DNA of 64,000 bases from NCBI GenBank assembly GCA_015852425.1, contig JAAAIG010000060.1, positions 16,635-80,634 of the forward strand. Reading direction: 5' to 3'. This DNA is from Gryganskiella cystojenkinii (Eukaryota > Mortierellomycota > Mortierellomycetes > Mortierellales > Mortierellaceae). Below the pieces are notes generated by a model that had not been told where the DNA came from, made no database searches, and worked only from the letters and a program-made list of their open reading frames with translations. Below, piece by piece: positions 11,195-23,383 of this stretch; the stretch's first letter is position 1, and each line of letters begins with the position of its first letter. A program made the position numbers and the translations under genes.

Positions 11195-14046
11195 TCATGC
11201 TGAGCCAACTGAACCTGCAGAAGCCGAGTGCCTTGAGTAATGCTGTTGTTGATGTTGTTGATGTTGTTGATGTTGTTGATATTGTGGTTGTGGTTGTGGT
11301 TGCTGTTGCTGTTGCTGATGTTGTTGTTGCATCTGATGAAGTTGTTGTTGGTAATGTAGCATCTCCCGAGCCAGACGTTCGTACGTGTTCCTTTCAAACT
11401 TATTTAGTGATCGAATGTATACGCGCCCAGTCTATCGTATTTTGGATTCATAGGTACACTCGAGGTTAGAGAACGCGCCCATTAGAGATATATCAAAACG
11501 ATAAAAACAAAAACATAGCTTACGGGATGATGGTTCAATCTGTTAAAGAACGAAACAGTGTCGTTTCGGACTGTTGCAACAGGATGGAATAAACCATATG
11601 CGATACAGAATAGACCTCCTTGCGATAACGGAAGACTAGACAAGAACTGGATAATACAGTAAAAATGGATCGTTAGCCATCAACCTCAGCCAGATCCTTT
11701 GATGTATAATTGCCAAAACTCTTACCTCGATAATTTGCTGGTCTGTGACAATATGCTGAAGGAAGCCACGGAAGAGGGACGAAATATCCTGACCACTCAA
11801 GGTTCGTGCCGATTTGAGCAATGATATCACACGCTTGACATCCATGACCCGGATTGACCTCGTCGCCAGCCAGGCCTTGTGATCTTCTTGCAAATATTGA
11901 TAACTGGTCGTCTGTCTCCACCCCTCAATCCTCGAGCTGTTGGCCGAAATCTCTTTGTATCGAGATGTTTCATCCGCAAAGACCAGTCCTGTGCCCATGT
12001 ACTTGTTGGACTCGGGTGTGTTTGTCCTGTTCAGTCCTATGGTCGTCTGTCCATAGGCTTGCTCCTCGTACTGGGATGCCAAGGCGACGAATCGTGTGAC
12101 GTATTCCTGGAATTTTGCCCTGATTACCATCTCACCGTAATGCGCTTGAATAGCGCTCAAAATCTGCGAATCAAATACGTGAAACAAGAGGGTTAGTGCC
12201 TGGGACACAGCGAATTTTACATCAAGAAGCACAAGAAAGGCAGAGGATAGCCTTACCTCGGCCATAAATTCGTTATCGCCATTATCGTATTTGCCCGTCT
12301 GAGGCACAGTTGAGCCGCTAAAGATGGCCAGAGGCCTGGTATCATCATAGAATCCAGAAGAATGACTCACAGGTTGGGCCACAATGTCCTTGCTAACTGT
12401 GATTTTTCCGGTATCGATATTACAGAGAACATCCCACCATGCCGTGCGATCCTCAAAAAGTTGATTTGTTACTCCTGCAATGAACCCCTTGCTACGATAT
12501 TGAAGATCACCGAAAGTGATAACCGCATTAGTGATATTGCTCCTTGGTCTCAACAATGTAATATGACTGTCCATTTTTGAAAAGTTTGCTCCTACCAGGT
12601 CAGCAGATGGTCGATACCCGCCAAGTTTGTGTAAGGGTATGCTCTCTCGGGGAATCCTCTCAAAACACCTCCTGATCCACTGCCGAGTGCGCACGCTGCA
12701 AGGACGAAATTGGCGACATCTCCTGCCGGATGACCATTTCCCAAAAAAATGATTCTCTTTCCTGTCAGAAGTGCGTTCATCAAGAGCATAATGGGGTGTG
12801 TGTTGGGTCCATTAGAGTCGAGATGGGCGTGGAATGGATGTGAGTTTGGTGAAGGCGACGAAGGGCTAAATGTCGTGATCAGCTTGATAAGCGAGAACTA
12901 GGGGTAGATTCAACACAAAATCCGGTGGTTAATTATACGAAAGCGTTTCAGGGGGGAGCCTTAGCTTTTCGATATAACATCGATTCCGGGGGGTTTACCT
13001 CGCCCACTTCTTCTGGGTTGATGCTCAGGGGCACGCGAATGGGGATCTTGATCCCATCGTAGACAACCTTGGTCTCGTAGAACTGACAATCACGGTTCTT
13101 GGCCATTCCTGCAGCTGCAGCAGTACCTGTATTTCCGACAGAGCCATCTTTACCTGAGCTGGCTCCTTTGAGGGGCGATTGTCCGACGATGATGCCGAGT
13201 CCATGGGCCACATCCACTTTGGAAACCTGATTCTCCTCTGTTCCTGCGGCAGCCTCAAACTTTTCGATAAACAGATCTTTGTTGTCGGAAGAGCGAAGGA
13301 TCATACGTTCATAAGGAGAAAGGTCCGGAGCGTTAAGTTCCATAGAGTTAACAGATTCGTACAGGGTCTTGAGAACTTCTACGGAGGGGTTTTTGAAGTA
13401 GTTTTCCAGTGCCAACAGCAGAACAGGCTAGATAATGCGAGGAAAGAAAGCGTTAAGAACAGCGAACAAGCAACACGGGGGTCAACAAGCGAGCATAAGA
13501 GGGGCTTTTACCTTGTAAACATGCAAGTACTGGTGAGTGGTACAGATCGCCATGGCCTTGACTGTTGCACCTCTATTAGACGCAAGTTTAGTTGTTAGTA
13601 CCAGTAGACTTCGCCCAATTGTTGATTGATACGAAAGAGCTTTCTTTTTGGAGGTGTTGTTTGTTTTACCTTCGAATCGAAGCATCGTGATTTGTGCGTA
13701 CGAGGTTGAGGACATAGAGCAGAGGCTGTTCATTCGACTCGGAGACAAGGGCCTTATTCCCGTTCCAGGGTGCAGGTTTGGCTAGGTTGAGGAAGAAGAT
13801 GGTCCAATCTGCGGGACGCAAATGGGCGCCATCAGGCAACATTAGCTCTGCGAGGACACTATTAAAGTAGTAAGGGAAGAAAGGTCAGGATGACGACTAC
13901 GTGCTCTAGTTGACGCAGAGAAAGAGAATAGCGATGGCTTACTGGTTATCAGATGTAATGTTGGAGGGGTATTGATGAGTGAGAGTAGAACCCTGGTCAA
14001 TGTCAAACTCTGCAAGCAGGATGGTCGTGACATGCTGAGAGGCCAT
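11195..14046 (-). CDS. AFI1: Afi1/SPA-domain DENN-like polarity protein
   Basis: Nine exons on the minus strand: 14046-13943, 13858-13670, 13572-13512, 13427-12999, 12897-12596, 12491-12257, 12163-11726, 11646-11524 and 11431-11195, giving 705 aa. All joins keep phase. The N-terminus (TILLAEFDIDQGSTLTHQYP, then LAELMLPDGAHLRPADWTIF) is the Afi1 longin/uDENN-like start. The SPA part carries GFIAGVTNQLFEDRTAWWDV and GGLFCIAYGLFHPVATVR. In yeast Afi1 docks the small GTPase Arf3 at the cortex and helps maintain the polarity axis. The final exon ends in a Gln/His tract, and the first exons carry most of the conserved core. Exons 8 and 9 are short but their translation continues the family pattern. 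Confidence 0.88.
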
Positions 14047-15153
14047 GGAGATTTTGTAGTGACCACACAGACGCACGAGAGGCTGAAGATGGGGATTTGG
14101 CGCTGGTGATGAGCAAGGATGGACCGCGAGTATTATGCGTATGAGATGTAGACGATGGCAGAAAATAAGAAGGACAGACCCTGACTTGCTTTGATGAGAC
14201 CCCTTTCATCATCGTTTCGAGATGAAACTCACTTTCTTTGTGCCTCACAGCACACAGACTCGCACAACGAAAACGGTTCTATTGGAAAGCAGTCACCTCT
14301 TCATTTCTGATATTCTCAGGGTGAAAGAGCATGTTAGTTCTCGCTCTAGGGGACCGACCCATCGCATCTTTTTGGGGTAGTCTAGGGAGACTTCACAATC
14401 CCATGAACTGGCAGAAGAAAGAAACAATCCTTCCCACCATCATGCTGCACTTGAAAGCACTCTAATGTGCGGTCCATCATCTACGAAACTGCTTGGAAAA
14501 ATGTTTTTTTTGTTTAACCGTTGTCTTCTCACCCAGGTCGCACGCACTCTCTTCCTTTGCCTTTTATCTTACTTTCGGCTGTGGTCGTGCGGGGAAACAC
14601 CTCGCTTGTTCATGCACTAACATCTGTCTTCTATGATATCGCCCCCTTTATTTTTTCTTTTCTCTTTTGTGCAACCGTGCACCACGCTTGTTCGCTCTGC
14701 CTGTTTCTTCTTTTTTTCTAGTCAGCTGGCGTGGGGTGCTTGTTTTTTGGTGCACCAATCGAAAGCAAACCGAGAAAGAGAAAAAGCAAAGACGACGTTC
14801 CTTTTGTTCTCTCTTCCTTTGTTTCTCTCTCTCCACACATCACAAAGAAACACAACATAGCGGCAGCAAACGACAACAAAAAATAATAAGTTGCAAACTC
14901 ATTCCTCTGCTTCTTTTCTTCATCTCATTNNNNNNNNNNCCCCCCCCTGAGTCTGCCCTCGCTCTGCTGTGTCGATTGTCTCTAGTGAAGAAAACAAAAA
15001 AGGAAGAGCGCACCGACCAAAAGGAAGGAAGGAAGGACACTCGACTCGAAATCTCCGCTCCACACACTCAGCTTCTATTCACACGCCCTCACTCTAGTCT
15101 AAACAACAACAACAACAACAAAAGTACGCAACACAAAACTAACAACAGCTATA
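14047..15153. other. Divergent promoter region of AFI1 and GID4
   Basis: About 1.1 kb between AFI1 (-) and the GID4 gene (+). The second half is CT-rich, then turns purine/CAA-rich just before the GID4 ATG, as expected for a long fungal 5' leader. It contains the ten-N gap. No coding sequence is supported. Confidence 0.6.
14930..14939. other. Assembly gap of ten N
   Basis: Exactly ten N, flanked by a pyrimidine-rich stretch and a run of C. The fixed size means the true length is unknown. It lies in the leader upstream of GID4 and does not interrupt a coding exon. Confidence 0.98.
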
Positions 15154-16748
15154 ATGCCAGTCTTTGCGGAGTCAGCAAGCACCCCCTCGGATCTCTTCTT
15201 TGACCTAGTTACCGCCTGCACCTGTACCTGCCTCTCCGATTCAGAATATGCCGGTCAGGAAACCGAAGACGAGGGAGATGACGAGCTCTTTGATCAGTAC
15301 CGTTATTCGTTCAATACAGGCGGTGCCCTAGAGAACGGCTATATCGGCATCGGTCGAGGAGGTCTCTTCATTCTTCTGGACAACGTGCGACACTGGTCTA
15401 GCTGTGCTGTATTTATCACCGCAACAAGTCGTCTCCCCTCTTGCTCCGCTGTCGTACCCTCCAACGTTACAACATCGTCCTCATCGACCCTTCTACCATC
15501 TTCGTCCTCATCCAGCTGTCTGACTTACTCGGCCGTCGTGTCCTCTTCATCCTCGTCGTCCCCTCTCTCCCCAACCTTTTCGGATTCTTCTTCGCCTTCT
15601 TCACCTGTTTCAGCAACGCCAGCCACAACGTCGACCGTGGAAGCCTTGGCGGTTTTGAAACGACAATACCAGCAACTTCAGCAGCAAAGGCTACAGAAAC
15701 GACAAAAGTTGCAGTTGAGCGGCGGTCTGCCCGTACTGAGAAAGCCACCCGTTCATGACCAAACACTCAGGCGGGATATGTTTGAACCTGTTCGTTTGAG
15801 ACCCTCGAAAACTTGTCAATTGTACGCTGGGAACCGCTTTCAAGGAAAACAAAAATCTGGAAACAACTCTTATGATGTGGTTGTGGATATCAAGGTAAGA
15901 AGGAAAGCGGGCACATGTGCCATGCAGGAGGACAAGGCGGAAAAAAGCGAACGAAAGAGGGCAAACGTGAACCCTCCTGCATGATGTTGTGGTGTTTGTC
16001 GCACACGTTCCACCAGGACTGACCAAGCTCTCTTTTATTTCTCGTATTGCAACTACTGCAGCATGTCAACATTGAGGAGTCATCCTTATGCGGATACTTG
16101 CATATCCGAGGACTGACCGAGGAATACCCCGAGCTCACGACATTTTTCGACGCAGAGATCATTGGAGATGCACACTCGTTCGTAACTCGAAAGTGGGATG
16201 CAGACGTGAAAACTGATCAGGCACACTGGGTAAGGAGTCAGATCCCAGGAACTTGCATTGTCGAAACACAGAAGGAATGGTCGAATGGACGCACGCATAG
16301 TCTGTTCAAAATCACACGACCAACTTTTATTAACCGTGCACCACGATCACACAAACCATGATATAGACGTTATTCAAGCCCTTCTTGCCGTATGCCGACA
16401 CGTTTGCGCGGGAAAAGTTCAAATACTCGTTTGAGGGACAGGACGTCATGTTCATGCGCTGGAAGGAGCATTTTTTGGTACCCGATCACCGTGTTGAAGG
16501 GATCGCAGGCGCCAGTTTCGCAGGATTCTATTATATCTGTTACAACAAGTCGACAGGTGGCATCGAAGGATACTACTTCCACAAGACCAGCGAGAAGTAA
16601 GATCAACGAACGCATGTTTGTCTCCTCGTAAACTGCCCAAAAGGGTAACATGCTCATATATCGTCTTGCCTTGAATAGATTCCAAAAGTTGGTTCTCGAG
16701 CCTGTACAGGACCGTGCTCCATATTTCGATTCTTTTGAGTTCCGTTGA
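15154..16748 (+). CDS. GID4: GID/CTLH E3 ligase substrate receptor Gid4 (Vid24)
   Basis: Four exons, 15154-15894, 16062-16229, 16367-16596 and 16679-16748, giving 402 aa. The C-terminal ~190 residues are the Vid24 beta-barrel that binds Pro/N-degrons and brings gluconeogenic enzymes to the GID ubiquitin ligase. Diagnostic stretches are [71 protein letters not shown] and [17 protein letters not shown], ending in FEFR as in human GID4. The N-terminal half is Ser/Pro-rich and not conserved, with a Gln-rich helix around residues 170-185. The start could be further downstream, but the whole region is open from this ATG after a CAA-rich leader. Confidence 0.94.
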
Positions 16749-18730
16749 TGATAATCCTCGGATCTATTTCACTAGGATGATCTCTTTACTCAGCTTTTTT
16801 ATGTTTACTACCTGCTAAACCACGATTTTTTCAAGTTTTCCTATTCCCGTTTGCTCAGCAATGATACCCACAGGCCACCTGTCCTTTCCAGGCCAAATGT
16901 TGTTTTTTCTTTCGCTGTCTGCTTCTTCCTTCTCTGCGTGGCGCCTATTTGTTTTGGGTCTGGGGTTTCCAGCTCGGAGTTCATGTTCCGACTAGTGCGA
17001 ACATTGGCGAGCGATACCTCTTGTATATTTGTAAATATTGTCCTTCAAGAATTAAAAAAATCCAGAGCTGTAAAAAACGCGGTAAAGAAATTGAACCAAG
17101 TTGGATCATGTTGAAATTGTCTACTTTCTCCGTAAATCTGACAGATATCCTGTTTATGGGGTTTCAGGGTAGCCATGTTGTGAATTTCCTGCTTGTGAGG
17201 CTATTCCTGGAGAGTTTGTTACAACGCCATTTGAGAAGGAATAGTTTAGGAGACTTGAAAAGAGCAGGAAGAAGAAAGATGGAGAAAAACATTCTTGAGC
17301 CGTCTGCGGGTAAAAAGAAATGCTAGATAGGATATGCTGGGAAAACAACTCTACCGCGGATACATAGTTTTTCTATTGAGTTCTCGATCTGCTCGGGTAT
17401 TTTTCTCTCTCAAGATGTGCTCGGAAGACATGGAGTTTGGTAAATACAAACTCCAAAGAAAAAAATACATTTGGTAATACAGTAATGCGCCTTGGTGTCT
17501 GAGAGCAAACTTTTTCTGTGTTTTCAAGATGTCATGGGATTCTGGTTGTTTCTTTTTTCTTGCGAAAATGCAAACTTTGTTTTTGCTTGTTCATCATCAA
17601 CAGCCGCATCTCTCTTCTCACAAACATGATATTTTGTCGAAAAGCCCAGCATAATAAACGAGGACGCTAAATGGGCTGTTCGAGGTTGGTTCATTATTTT
17701 TTTGCGCTTGGCAAATCATTATTGGTGAATGAAAATAATTTTTGATGGCGTCAGCAACTCCTAAGACAGCAATTTGATGACCTCCCTAATTTCTCCAACT
17801 AAGCAGAGATCCCCGCACTGGTACCCTCCATGGCTAATCTTACGGAAAATCGCGCTTTTATGCGACAGAGGGCCCACGACCACAACTCAAGGGAAGGGGA
17901 GGGAACCGAAGAATATTTATTTTACGCATGGGGACCAATTGAGCAGAGGGAAGTGCGGGTTTTCGGAAGAAACACCTTCATTTTAATTTTTTATACAGTG
18001 CTGTTGAGCAGAAAGCACAGCTGCCCAGGAAGAGAACTTCAGAGAATGGAAAGAACAAAAGAAAAATGGTGTATGCAGTTCTAGACCAACTTGTAGATAG
18101 GGTTGAAGCACGATAGCAGAACCGAACAAAACCGTTGGGACAACAAACCTGACCTGTATCGGTCTACACGCTTTTCGGCAACTCTGCTCCATGATTTTCT
18201 CGTCAAACAAGCAAGACATGTCATTCAACTTCCTGAAAGGAGAGTTCAGGTGCACCAACAGCTCTCTCCCACAGCCGAGAACATGGCTGACTGAAGAGGA
18301 TAGAGGTTCTATCTTCGTAGACTGAAAGGACTAAAATTACACCCTCACTCCAAGTCCAGCTGCCTGCAAAGTAGACTATTCTGGTTGGCTCGAACCCATT
18401 GGTGTAAATAAAGTTAGATTTTCTCTAATAATAATCTAGTCATTACAAAAAGGATTCAAATGGTCACCTGGACAGCTGTTTCATCGCGAATGATTTTCCG
18501 CTGCTGCCCAATCGTTGAGCTCAGCAGGGCAACGAAGAGGACCTTTTTTATTTTTGCAATTTGGAGTTTTGTTTTGTGTCCTTGTTCCTGTTGGTGTGTT
18601 CGCTCGGACAGATTGAACCGGGGAACTCTTTTGCGCTTCTGGTGCCTTCCATTTGGCTGCCTCCATTGTACTGTACACACTTGGAAGAAAAATCTCTCAA
18701 ACGGGGCAAAAGCGCGCGAGCCTCGTTCCC
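16749..18730. other. Long intergenic region upstream of CipC
   Basis: Two kilobases with only short overlapping frames, several A/T-rich stretches and no recognised domain. The longest plus-strand frame, 16949-17326, has an odd Lys/Arg/Cys-rich composition and no ATG in a supported context. No tRNA, transposon end or long repeat was recognised. The last 400 bp should hold CipC promoter elements. Confidence 0.5.
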
Positions 18731-18731
18731 A

Positions 18732-18740
18732 CTATAAAAA
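18732..18740 (+). promoter_or_regulatory. TATA box of CipC gene
   Basis: CTATAAAAA about 105 bp upstream of the CipC ATG, followed by a long CT tract with CTCTTCTCC and then a CA-rich start context. This is the layout of strongly expressed fungal genes and agrees with the codon bias of the gene. Confidence 0.65.
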
Positions 18741-18840
18741 GACTCGCCGTCTTCTGTTTTTTTTCTTTTCTTCTTCATCCTACACACTCTCTTCTCCTCC
18801 CTCCCTCCCCAACCACCCCTCCAAAACACATTTATCCAAC

Positions 18841-19128
18841 ATGTTCGGTTTCGGCGATTCCCACAGCGAAGTCTACAACACTGACGGCCACAAGTCCCAT
18901 TGGTCCCACGAGCTCATTGCCGGCGCTGCCGCCTTTGAGGCCATGAAGTCCCACGAGAAGAACACCGACGACAAGCACAAGCTCACCAAGGAGGTCTTCG
19001 CTGCCCTCGCCGCTGCCGAGGCCGACAAGCTCTTCGAGACCAAGGGTTTGGATTTCATCGACAGGGAGAAGACCAAGCACCAGGCCAAGAAGAACGCCGA
19101 GCGCATCTACGACGAGAAGTACGCTTAA
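18841..19128 (+). CDS. CipC-like stress protein (DUF3759)
   Basis: Intronless, 95 aa. It begins MFGFGDSHSEVYN and contains WSHELIAGAAAFEAMKSHE, AAAEADKLFETKGLDFIDR and the end KKNAERIYDEKY, all hallmarks of the CipC/DUF3759 family. Those proteins were first seen as concanamycin-induced in Aspergillus and recur in stress and plant-interaction datasets; the biochemical role is unknown. It is likely helical and cytosolic, with no signal peptide. Very strong C-ending codon preference, a TATA box at 18732 and an AATAAA at 19281-19286 point to high expression. Confidence 0.93.
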   Translation: MFGFGDSHSEVYNTDGHKSHWSHELIAGAAAFEAMKSHEKNTDDKHKLTKEVFAALAAAEADKLFETKGLDFIDREKTKHQAKKNAERIYDEKYA

Positions 19129-20163
19129 AGCGGTTGCGTCTCTCCTCACCAAGACAGCCGGTTTGTCCCTATGGTCTTATCTCTGAACCATCCTTTTTGC
19201 AGTCCAAGTTGAAAGTCGATAGCCGACTCGCTTGTCAACAAAACAAAAACCAAAAAAAAGCAGTTTCCTTCGCTGTTGTAAATAAAACCTCTCCTTTGTA
19301 AAAGCACACAAAACGAACGCACTCTTCAAAGTTTGATAATATCTATTTTCTTTTCATGGGCTTTACAATAGAAGTTGCATAAAAGAATGACGGGAGTTTT
19401 ATCAAAGGAAAGAAAAGCTGGAAAAGGGTCATGGGCGTCACCGCAACCGGAGAGAAAGAGACTCCGAATAGCACATGCACGACATAAGTCCTTTTCGGGA
19501 CTGGACGCAATGGACAAAGTAGGAAACTAAAAAGGGCGCACAAAGTTTACTCCGTGGGAAAACAGCACCTGCTACAGCAGGATGACAAAATTGAAGCCAG
19601 ATCCCATCTGCGCTCTTTGTTCGACCCTCCCCTCCCCCCCCCTCCCAATACACGAAGCAAGGACTGGCGATTCAGGAGGACGCCAGCCTGCCAAATTATT
19701 AGCATGGATGGACTGGTGGAAAAGGCATGATTCTTTGTTCGATTGACGTTGGTTCTCTCTGACTTTTCTTTTAAGGCGAGTCTGTTCTGTGTTGCCACCA
19801 AGGTCCAATGGTGAATATGATGTAAATGACGGCAATGAGTCAGCTCTTAAAAGGATGGTCAATTATGCGTGCCCGTTACTTCGTGTCCAATGGGCCAACT
19901 ATTACGTTAAGTAAAATGCACAACTTAAGGGTGACATCTTTCCCATGTGGAGATTGTTGTCTGGGACAAAAAATAGAGGGAGGCCACTGCACAGCAAATC
20001 TATCGCAGATCGTCACACGTACGAGGCGATGATTTCAACCTTGACTGATCGTCCTTGAAACGCTAGCTTTCAATGATATTATTGATGCACGGTCGACGCG
20101 CACAGCAGGGTTTTTTTTTATTCTCTAGGAAAGGAGTAGATATGGTGGTTGCTGGGCGTTTTT
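19129..20163. other. Convergent intergenic region (CipC / carboxypeptidase)
   Basis: About 1 kb between two convergent genes. An AATAAA at 19281-19286 suits CipC polyadenylation. The rest shows only short frames without features. Confidence 0.55.
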
Positions 20164-21851
20164 CTAGTTGATCATGACAATCTTCTCCATCATCCATAGA
20201 GCACCAACGGGTTCGTCACGGGGGACCATGTGTCCAGCATTGTTGAAGACGACGTAGCTCATACCCCTCTCAGAGTGGTAAGTGCCAATGTTCTTGTGAC
20301 CCTTGATCTTGATTGGGGTCATGGTCGCGGCCGTCATCTTGGAGTGTTGGAATCCCTGGTGACCCTTCCACTTCATGACCCTGAGAGCGGCCTCGGTCAA
20401 GGTGTGGGGGACAACCGAGTCCAAGAGACCGGTGTAAAGCGTGACCTTGAGGCCCTGATTGATCAAGTCACCAATAAAGTACTTAGGAACAACCGAGCCA
20501 TCGCTACGGTAGATACCCTTGTTGTTGCCACCGCAATCAGAGTAATTGATATTGGCGCCGACGTGGATCGTGTCCTGGACGCCGGGAAGGTTCAAGTAGT
20601 ACTCCCATGGCAACTCGGCGTAGGCCAAATCTTTCAAAGCGGTGTTGCAGTCGGTGACGGCAATGTTGTAAGGGTCAAGATACACGGGACCATACTTGCC
20701 TGTGCAGCTATTGTGGGGTTTTGACAAAGATCGAAGATAAGAAACTGAGTAAGTAAGGAAATCCCTGATGAATTAATAATACTACCGATGATGACGGTCA
20801 CTGTTCACGAACTTACTTGGAGATAGGGAAATCGACAGGGTTGGACATGTCGTTGTAGAAGGTGTTCATCAATCCAGCGCACTCTTCAGAGATATCATGC
20901 TGACTCTTAACATCACCGCATCCGTGCAACTTGGTGGCCGTGGCAACGATCTTCTCAGCTTCGGCCTAATATTTTCATAAGAGACAAATGTGGGTAAATC
21001 TTATCAGAAAGTTGTGATCATCTCGGGCAGAGGAAGGTCATTCACGAGGGAGGTGAAAAAACAAAACTTCACATGTTGTTCATACAGGAGCTGTTGTTAG
21101 CTCAACTTACAAACCAGGTCTTGTTGTTACCGGCCATCCAAGGGTGCTCCTTGAGATAAGGGAGATAGTCAATAAAGTCGTTGCGGACCACGGTATCGAC
21201 ATAGGCATCACCGATCGCGACCGCCTTCAGGTTGATCTTATCCGCGGCATGCTTCTGAGCCTTGTTGTGGGACAAGACATGTTTGGCCATATAGGGGATA
21301 TAACGACCAGCATAACTTTCTCCAGTGATGTACATCTTCTTGGACTTCATCTCGGGGAACGTTTTGAAAAAGTTCTTGTAAAAGTTCACCATTGTATCAC
21401 CAATGAAATCCTCGTCGGGGACCGTGGTTTGGTTCGAAGAGAAACCGGTACCAAAGGGCTGGTCAATGTAGACGACGTGACCGAGGTTGTGCCACGAATG
21501 AGGGCTCATCTGCCAGGAGCGACCATTGTCCTTGGTGTTATAGGGACCGTTCTCCTCAAAGAGACCTTCGAGGGAGGAACAACCGGGTCCACCGTTGTGC
21601 CAAAAGATCAGGTTGTCAGACTTGACATCTGCGGCCTGGGTGTACCAAAAGAACAAGGTGTTGTTGGCACTGACGGGCAATTGACCGGACCACTGAGGAA
21701 GGGTCGTTAAGGCGTGGTCAATGTGAGGGAGTTTGCGGGTATCGATGCGGTACTGATCAGCAGGGTTGACATGACCCTTGGCGTCGACCATGGACAGAGG
21801 GGTAACGAGAACGGCAGCCACAATGGCGACTGTCAAGCGAAGAATGGACAT
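20164..21851 (-). CDS. Secreted serine carboxypeptidase (S10 family)
   Basis: Three exons, 21851-21111, 20965-20817 and 20707-20164, giving 477 aa. A signal peptide covers about the first 24 residues (MSILRLTVAIVAAVLVTPLS). The catalytic triad is visible: serine in ITGESYAGRYIPYMA near residue 179, aspartate in LYTGLLDSVVPHT, and histidine in FNNAGHMVPRDEPVGAL. The oxyanion/substrate motif WHNGGPGCSSLEGL and the block VVYIDQPFGTGFS match S10 enzymes, which remove C-terminal residues at acid pH in the vacuole or outside the cell. There is no C-terminal membrane anchor, so a Kex1-type Golgi enzyme is unlikely. A TATA-like CATATAAG (minus strand, about 22011-22018) lies upstream. Codon bias is strong. 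Confidence 0.93.
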
Positions 21852-23383
21852 AGTGGCAGGGGAGAGGGGAGTTAAAAGGAAGGAGAGTAGAAGGGAGGAT
21901 AGAAGATGAAGTGAGTGGAGGAAGAATAGGAGGCGGCGAGAAGACTGAGGTTCTGAAGACGTAGAAGAAAAGAAGGAAAGAGCAGGAATGCTCACCATTA
22001 AATAGAAAGGCTTATATGACAGTCGATTCTCAATCCACCATTGGCTGCTGTATTTGGATGCAGGGCGGGGGAGGGGCAGGGCGTCAGGGGGAGAAGTCGA
22101 GGTTCTGCTTGTTTGTGTTAATCGTGTGCTTGTTCCTGTACTGGTGCTCTCAATTCTTTGTAGCCTATGGTTGGTCACACTTGCAAAACTCTTTTTTTCA
22201 CTTGGCATGCCTGAAAAAATTAGGCACCTTTTCTTGTTTCCACGAATGAACTTTTCTCAAGTTTGCGAATAAACATGGAGCTTGTGTGGGAAAATAGACA
22301 GACAATCAGCGAAAATATTGCGAGAGAGGTATCCTCTCTGCCCCGTCAGTCTTCTTCGCCCCCGTGTCTCTATCCCTCTTGATATCTGTCCAGTTGGGGT
22401 TCGGTTGTTGTTGTCCATCTGATGTCTACCTTCCCTTGAGCACTTTTATTCTTTCCAATTTACTTGTGAGCAATTGAAAGATAAACAGGGTGTTGTTTTT
22501 TGTAGTCGCCACCTCGGTGACGAAGTCCCCAAAAAGGCGCTTGTTGTCTTTTGCTGAAAATTGAATCCTCCTGATTCGTGGACTCACCAAAAAAAAATAG
22601 GTTTTGTAATAAATTGGCAGAGGGAGAAATACTGCAAAAAAAGGGAATCGATTCGTCGCTTCGTCATACCTAGACTTCTGAGGAAATGAGGTTTGATGCC
22701 TCATGAGGTCATTTGTATCGAGCGACAAGAAGTTGCAGTTCTTTTCTACATTTGCAGAGATCGTTTCTGCACTCTTTTTTCGCGAAACCTTTGGCATGTT
22801 GTTCTACATTGCTGTGGATACATCCGCTCATGGACGCTTGAGAAGAAGAGCAACCGCCGAAAAGAAAACATCAACTTCTGTCCTCTCATTCTAGATGGAA
22901 TTTCTGTTGAATTTTTTTTGTTTTTTTTTTGTACGACGCCCCTAACGATACATTGCCGGACCTTTCGGACCTAACGGTTACTTTGCCGGACCCTGCACGT
23001 CCAAGATTGCGGCTCACTATTCGCCCTTTGGCCATCCTTCCTCTATCCTTTCATTGTTGCGTTGTCTCTGGGGGAGTCTTTGAGAAAGGACAACCCGCGT
23101 CTTCCCAAAGGGCAACAAAAAAAAAAAAAAAAGAAAGCCGAGCAAAGTCGCGCTGGTGTGCAATTATATCGAGCTGCCCAGGTAGATATTTATGTATTGA
23201 ACTAGAGATTCTCTTAGCCAAAGGCCTAGCTCGACTCAGTTTTTTTTGAATCATATAGTAGGGGTATGGCATGCCCAGCCCCAACCCTAACCTGTTCAGG
23301 GAGTTTAAGAAGGCAGGAAGATCGGGAGGATGGGTAATGCCCAAAAATTATTTTTTGTGGTGGTCAAGGATCTCGCTTCGTGT
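21852..23383. other. Intergenic region upstream of the carboxypeptidase
   Basis: About 1.5 kb. The first 170 bp hold the carboxypeptidase promoter and leader. The rest has short frames, A-runs (for example 23118-23135) and no gene I can support. The HMG-box gene ends at 23384. Confidence 0.5.

Noticed and set aside
11110..11469. Plus-strand Val/Asp-repeat frame
   Set aside because: It is the antisense of the Gln/His exon of AFI1 and has no other support.
15441..15758. Alternative frame inside GID4 exon 1
   Set aside because: It overlaps the GID4 coding sequence, has no domain and no good start.
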